This document shows positions 61,079-64,000 of a DNA stretch of 64,000 nt, piece after piece. The first letter of the stretch is position 1, and every line of letters starts with the position of its first letter. The position numbers were made by a program, and so were the translations under genes. A model generated the notes under the pieces. It did no database searches, was not told where the DNA came from, and saw nothing but the letters and a program-made list of their open reading frames with translations. The DNA is from Phycisphaerales bacterium (GTDB taxonomy: Bacteria; Planctomycetota; Phycisphaerae; Phycisphaerales; SM1A02): assembly GCA_029268515.1 (NCBI GenBank), contig JAQWNP010000001.1, forward strand, positions 62,001 to 126,000, in the 5' to 3' direction.

Positions 61079-62926
61079 CTATTCGCGATTACGACTGAGC
61101 TGCTTGCGCTTGTTCTCATCGAGAATCCGCTTGCGGAGTCGAATGGCTTTGGGCGTAATTTCAACCAGCTCATCATCCTCGATGTATTCCAAAGCGCCTT
61201 CCAGGGTAAAGAGCTTTGGCGCCTTAAGCGTGACCGTGGCTTCTTTATTTGCTTCGCGAACATTGGAAAATGCTTTGCCTTTGACCACATTGACGCCAAG
61301 ATCGTTGTCGCGGCTATTTTCACCAACAAGTTGCCCGCCATAGATCACATCTTGATTTTGAGCAAACATCACACCGCGTTGGGATAAATTCAAAAGCGCA
61401 TAGGTTGTTGCCTGCCCTGCTTGTGTCGCCACCATCACCCCATTGGGACGCCGGAATATCTTTGATCGAACTGGTGCGTACCGCTGAAAACAATGGTACA
61501 TAACGGCCTCACCACCGGTGGCTGTAAGCAAGTGACTCCGCAGGCCAATAAGACCTCGCGAAGGAATCTCACACTCAACGTACATTCGATCGCCGCGCTG
61601 GTCGAGTTTTTGTACCTCTCCACCGCGACTTCCTAACAATTCCATCGCTGCACCAACGTTATCTTGATCAACATCAATGGTCAGTAATTCAATTGGCTCA
61701 CACTTGAGTCCATCAATCTCTTTCTCAATAACCTTCGGCCGCCCGACAGTCAGTTCGTAACCTTCACGGCGCATGTTCTCAAGCAGAATGCCAAGATGCA
61801 GCAAGCCACGACCGGAGACCTTGAATTCCTCTGATGTTTCACCGGGCTCAACTCGCAAAGCAAGATTGGATCGTAGCTCCCGCTGCAATCGCTCTGATAA
61901 CTGACGGGATGTTACATATTGACCGTCCTGGCCAGAGTTCGGCGAGTCATTAATCCGAAAGAGCATGTGCAACGTTGGCTCATCAACAGCAATCCGAGCA
62001 ATTGGATGTGGTACATCAGGACATGCAATCGTGTCACCAATCTCGAAGTCACCAATACCCTCAACGGCGCAAAGGTCGCCAACAGAAACCAACTCGGCTG
62101 GCGTTTTGCCCAGATCCTTGAATCGATAGATCTTCTGGGCTCGTGCGCGTCGTTGCTCATTCTCATGACAAATCGTGACCGCCTGGCCAGATGAAATAGC
62201 ACCTGCAAAAACTCGGCCAATCGCAATGCGACCTGCATAGGGGGAGTAATCCTGGCTTGCGATCAACATCTGTAAAGGCACATCAGCATAGCCAACCGGT
62301 GCTGGAAGGTGCTCAATAATGGCATTGAGTAGCGGCTTCATATCGCCTTCGGAAGCGCTCTCATCTCGAGATGTCCATCCATCACGACCAGAAGCATAAA
62401 TGACTGGGAAATCGAGTCTCTCATCATCTGCATCCAATGCAACCAACAGATCAAACACCTCATTGATCACACTATCTGGCCGAGCATTAGGTCTATCACA
62501 CTTATTGATCACGACGATCAAAGGATGATTCAGTTCGAGCGCCTTACCCAACACAAATCGTGTTTGTGGCATCGGACCTTCCAGAGCATCGACAAGCAAC
62601 AACACGCCATCGGCCATTTTAAGAACGCGCTCAACTTCACCACCAAAATCAGCATGGCCCGGGGTATCAATCAAGTTAACACGAATCGTCTGGCCTGCAT
62701 GCTCGCCATCTTGGGGGCGATAGGTAACAGCACAATTTTTCGAAGTAATCGTGATACCACGCTCTCGCTCTAGTGGATCAGAATCCAGAATACACTCAGC
62801 CTGATTGCGATCACCAGAAAGCGAGCCGCAGTAATCAAGCAAAGAATCGACAAGCGTGGTCTTACCATGGTCGACGTGAGCAATGATTGCCACATTGCGA
62901 AGATTAGGATCAGCGGTATGAAGCAT
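61079..62926 (-). CDS. typA: ribosome-associated GTPase BipA/TypA
   Basis: A 615-residue translational GTPase, near the family's 605-615. G1 '[17 protein letters not shown]', G2 '[11 protein letters not shown]', G3 '[16 protein letters not shown]', G4 '[12 protein letters not shown]' and G5 region '[10 protein letters not shown]' are all present. The EF-G-like domains follow ('[17 protein letters not shown]', '[19 protein letters not shown]'). The BipA-specific C-terminal part has '[19 protein letters not shown]' and '[13 protein letters not shown]'. It assists ribosome assembly and growth under stress. ATG 62926 gives a start like other BipA proteins; upstream TTG 62962 would add 12 residues. 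It is followed by the zinc-ribbon gene pair on the same strand. Confidence 0.96.
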   Translation of the reverse strand: MLHTADPNLRNVAIIAHVDHGKTTLVDSLLDYCGSLSGDRNQAECILDSDPLERERGITITSKNCAVTYRPQDGEHAGQTIRVNLIDTPGHADFGGEVERVLKMADGVLLLVDALEGPMPQTRFVLGKALELNHPLIVVINKCDRPNARPDSVINEVFDLLVALDADDERLDFPVIYASGRDGWTSRDESASEGDMKPLLNAIIEHLPAPVGYADVPLQMLIASQDYSPYAGRIAIGRVFAGAISSGQAVTICHENEQRRARAQKIYRFKDLGKTPAELVSVGDLCAVEGIGDFEIGDTIACPDVPHPIARIAVDEPTLHMLFRINDSPNSGQDGQYVTSRQLSERLQRELRSNLALRVEPGETSEEFKVSGRGLLHLGILLENMRREGYELTVGRPKVIEKEIDGLKCEPIELLTIDVDQDNVGAAMELLGSRGGEVQKLDQRGDRMYVECEIPSRGLIGLRSHLLTATGGEAVMYHCFQRYAPVRSKIFRRPNGVMVATQAGQATTYALLNLSQRGVMFAQNQDVIYGGQLVGENSRDNDLGVNVVKGKAFSNVREANKEATVTLKAPKLFTLEGALEYIEDDELVEITPKAIRLRKRILDENKRKQLSRNRE

Positions 62927-63085
62927 TTTGTCTAAATATGCATTGGGTACATACCCAATCAAACATCCTCAATCACGTCGATGCATACTCATTTGTAACA
63001 TCAAAACGCTGGCTTGTTGAATTTACAGGAGCAGCCCGAAAGGGATGCCAAAACAAATCAATGATCCCAAACGGGAAAATGACAA

Positions 63086-63102
63086 GCCCGCCAGAGGCGG
63101 GC
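63086..63102 (-). terminator. stem-loop after tRNA-Ala
   Basis: GCCCGCC at 63086-63092 pairs with GGCGGGC at 63096-63102 with a 3-base loop, 6 bases past the 3' end of the tRNA on the minus strand. The following sequence (TTGTCATTTT) is only partly T-rich, so it is a likely but imperfect intrinsic terminator or 3' processing stem. Confidence 0.65.
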
Positions 63103-63107
63103 AAAAG

Positions 63108-63180
63108 TGGAGCCGATCGGGCTCGAACCGACGACCTCCTGCATGCCATGCAGGCGCTCTCCCAACTGAGCTACGGCCCC
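63108..63180 (-). tRNA. tRNA-Ala (GGC)
   Basis: The minus strand folds as a standard cloverleaf of 73 bases. The acceptor stem GGGGCCG/CGGCTCC contains the G3-U70 pair that marks alanine tRNAs, with discriminator A at 63108. The D-loop has AGCTCAGTTGGGAGAGC, the anticodon arm is CCTGC-ATGGCAT-GCAGG with anticodon GGC, and the T-arm contains GGTTCGAGCC. The 3' CCA is not encoded and must be added by nucleotidyltransferase. It reads GCC and GCU alanine codons. Confidence 0.97.
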
Positions 63181-63341
63181 AAGGGAATCGAAAAACTTGC
63201 TCTCAGATCCTGGCCATGGCCAGGTTGCAGCGAGAACAGCCTGGGAAGGATAGCGGATCAAGGCCGCACGGCCAATTGAGTAGCCCTATTGGACTCAAAA
63301 TACCCCTCTACTCTTGCTAATCACCTATTGCATATAGATAG

Positions 63342-63368
63342 AGGGGGCCTGTTTCACCAGGTCCCCCT
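63342..63368 (-). terminator. stem-loop after the right-edge Cys-rich gene
   Basis: AGGGGGCCTG at 63342-63351 pairs with CAGG-T-CCCCCT at 63358-63368 with one bulged base and a 6-base loop. It lies about 100 bases beyond the stop of the truncated gene at the right edge. T-tracts are weak on both strands, so the orientation is uncertain. Confidence 0.5.
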
Positions 63369-63469
63369 TTCACAACCCAACCCTAGATCCTTCTTCCTAC
63401 CGCCGCGAACCATGCCTCTCCTGACAGAGCTGCGGTTTAGGATTGGGGGGTGTTCTGATTGAGAGCTGC

Positions 63470-64000
63470 TTAGGGCGTTTCTGCTTCAAGTACCTCACAT
63501 GGCACCATCACCGTTTTCATGCGTGGGTCATTGAATGGGGATGGGTCCATGTAACCGCATTCACAAACATCCCAGGCAAATTCTCGGAAAAACCCATCCA
63601 CATTGAGCAAGTCCCAGCGTACAAACGCTCCGTCACCATCAAAGCTGGTACAGATGACCGTCCCACGCAGACCTCTATTAAGTCCTGCCTGTCCACCCAG
63701 CACATGCTCGGTCAATTGAACCCGATCACCAACTGACCATTGCTCACCACAACCACACAGCTCTTCACCTCCACAGACGATGGCATTACAGACTGATCCG
63801 TTGCCCATCCAGCTTCCACCAAGCTGCTGACAGAAGCCCTCTGTCGTCGTTCGGCAGTAGTCACCAAGACAACAGGCACCCGCCCCTCCTGCTGCCTCAA
63901 CATCAACTTCACCGGGCATCAGAAAACGACAGTCAACGGCAAATGTTGACCAGACTTCATGAATACTCACGTCACCGCCACAATCACACATTCTCGTTGC
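63470..64000 (-). CDS. Cys-rich secreted-type protein (partial, N-terminus beyond the window)
   Basis: The frame is open to the right edge, so the visible 176 residues are the C-terminal part of a longer protein; an internal ATG at 63991 should not be taken as the start. It holds about 18 cysteines. The segment 'GACCLGDYCRTTTEGFC' followed by 'GGSWMGNGSVC' is the Cys/Gly/Trp pattern that I associate with Phycisphaerales surface proteins, where it often repeats several times. The end ('GDRVQLTEHVLGGQAGLNRG', 'FVRWDLLNVDGFF') is SH3-like. Probably extracellular with disulfides. No enzymatic motif is visible in the part present. Confidence 0.78.
   Translation of the reverse strand, partial: ATRMCDCGGDVSIHEVWSTFAVDCRFLMPGEVDVEAAGGAGACCLGDYCRTTTEGFCQQLGGSWMGNGSVCNAIVCGGEELCGCGEQWSVGDRVQLTEHVLGGQAGLNRGLRGTVICTSFDGDGAFVRWDLLNVDGFFREFAWDVCECGYMDPSPFNDPRMKTVMVPCEVLEAETP

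Noticed and set aside
63045-63320. Frames crossing the tRNA-Ala gene
   Set aside because: The tRNA folds perfectly with the alanine G3-U70 pair; protein frames over it are meaningless.

Overview
The window looks like chromosome from a marine-type planctomycete, most likely a Phycisphaerales relative. The pointers are lineage habits read from the sequence. Two large PVC-type beta-propeller dehydrogenases are present. A c-type cytochrome domain of planctomycete type is joined to leucine-rich repeats. Secreted enzymes carry dockerin-like EF-hand pairs. Membrane proteins carry a 'CRRC...CPECGRDL' zinc ribbon, and a secreted Cys-rich protein carries a 'GACC' motif. There are many lipoproteins, DUF1080 domains and a nickel superoxide dismutase. 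No phage, insertion sequence or CRISPR array was seen, and the gene order reads as ordinary chromosome. The genus is inference.

Layout. 1-6900: a truncated helical secreted protein, a GldA-like dehydrogenase, small lipoproteins and a large secreted GH16 enzyme. 6938-9213: a two-gene membrane-lipid unit (VTT/DedA-like protein and cardiolipin synthase). 9197-13479: an envelope-glycan cluster (transglutaminase-like protein, GT2, NodB-type deacetylase, GT87-like membrane transferase). 13560-18867: a Gly/Tyr-rich lipoprotein, a DUF2231/cytochrome/LRR membrane protein and a secreted EF-hand protein. 18881-24411 (minus): flavin halogenase-like enzyme, PhnD-like binding lipoprotein, hybrid histidine kinase and exported NiSOD with a His-rich tail. 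24496-34409: two parallel oxidative modules. One is a heme-c propeller dehydrogenase with a double DUF1080 protein; the other is a blue-copper propeller dehydrogenase with an SGNH hydrolase. 34699-35740: two related Cys-rich lipoproteins, one built of tandem repeats. 36116-40932: alpha/beta hydrolase, xylose isomerase, sugar porter and an indoleamine dioxygenase-like protein. 41052-54500: MsrA, a cyanophycinase-like lipoprotein and a dense sugar-phosphate cluster (pgi, polyphosphate-glucokinase-like ROK kinase, tkt, an rpiB-tal fusion, gnd, zwf, histidine phosphatase, pgl, glycogen debranching enzyme). 54765-61000: choice-of-anchor A protein, small proteins, SthA transhydrogenase and a duplicated pair of membrane proteins. 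61079-64000: BipA, tRNA-Ala(GGC) and a truncated Cys-rich protein.

How it fits together (inference). Secreted hydrolases and periplasmic oxidases would release or oxidise sugars, and the porter and XylA take up and isomerise pentose. The Pgi/Zwf/Pgl/Gnd/Tkt/RpiB-Tal set is nearly a whole pentose phosphate pathway; only ribulose-phosphate epimerase and xylulokinase are not seen. The debranching enzyme would feed glucose from glycogen, ROK kinase would trap it, and SthA could rebalance the NADPH produced.

Start codons were chosen by ribosome-binding site, signal peptide and family length. No database search or computed score was available; family names rest on recognised motifs.
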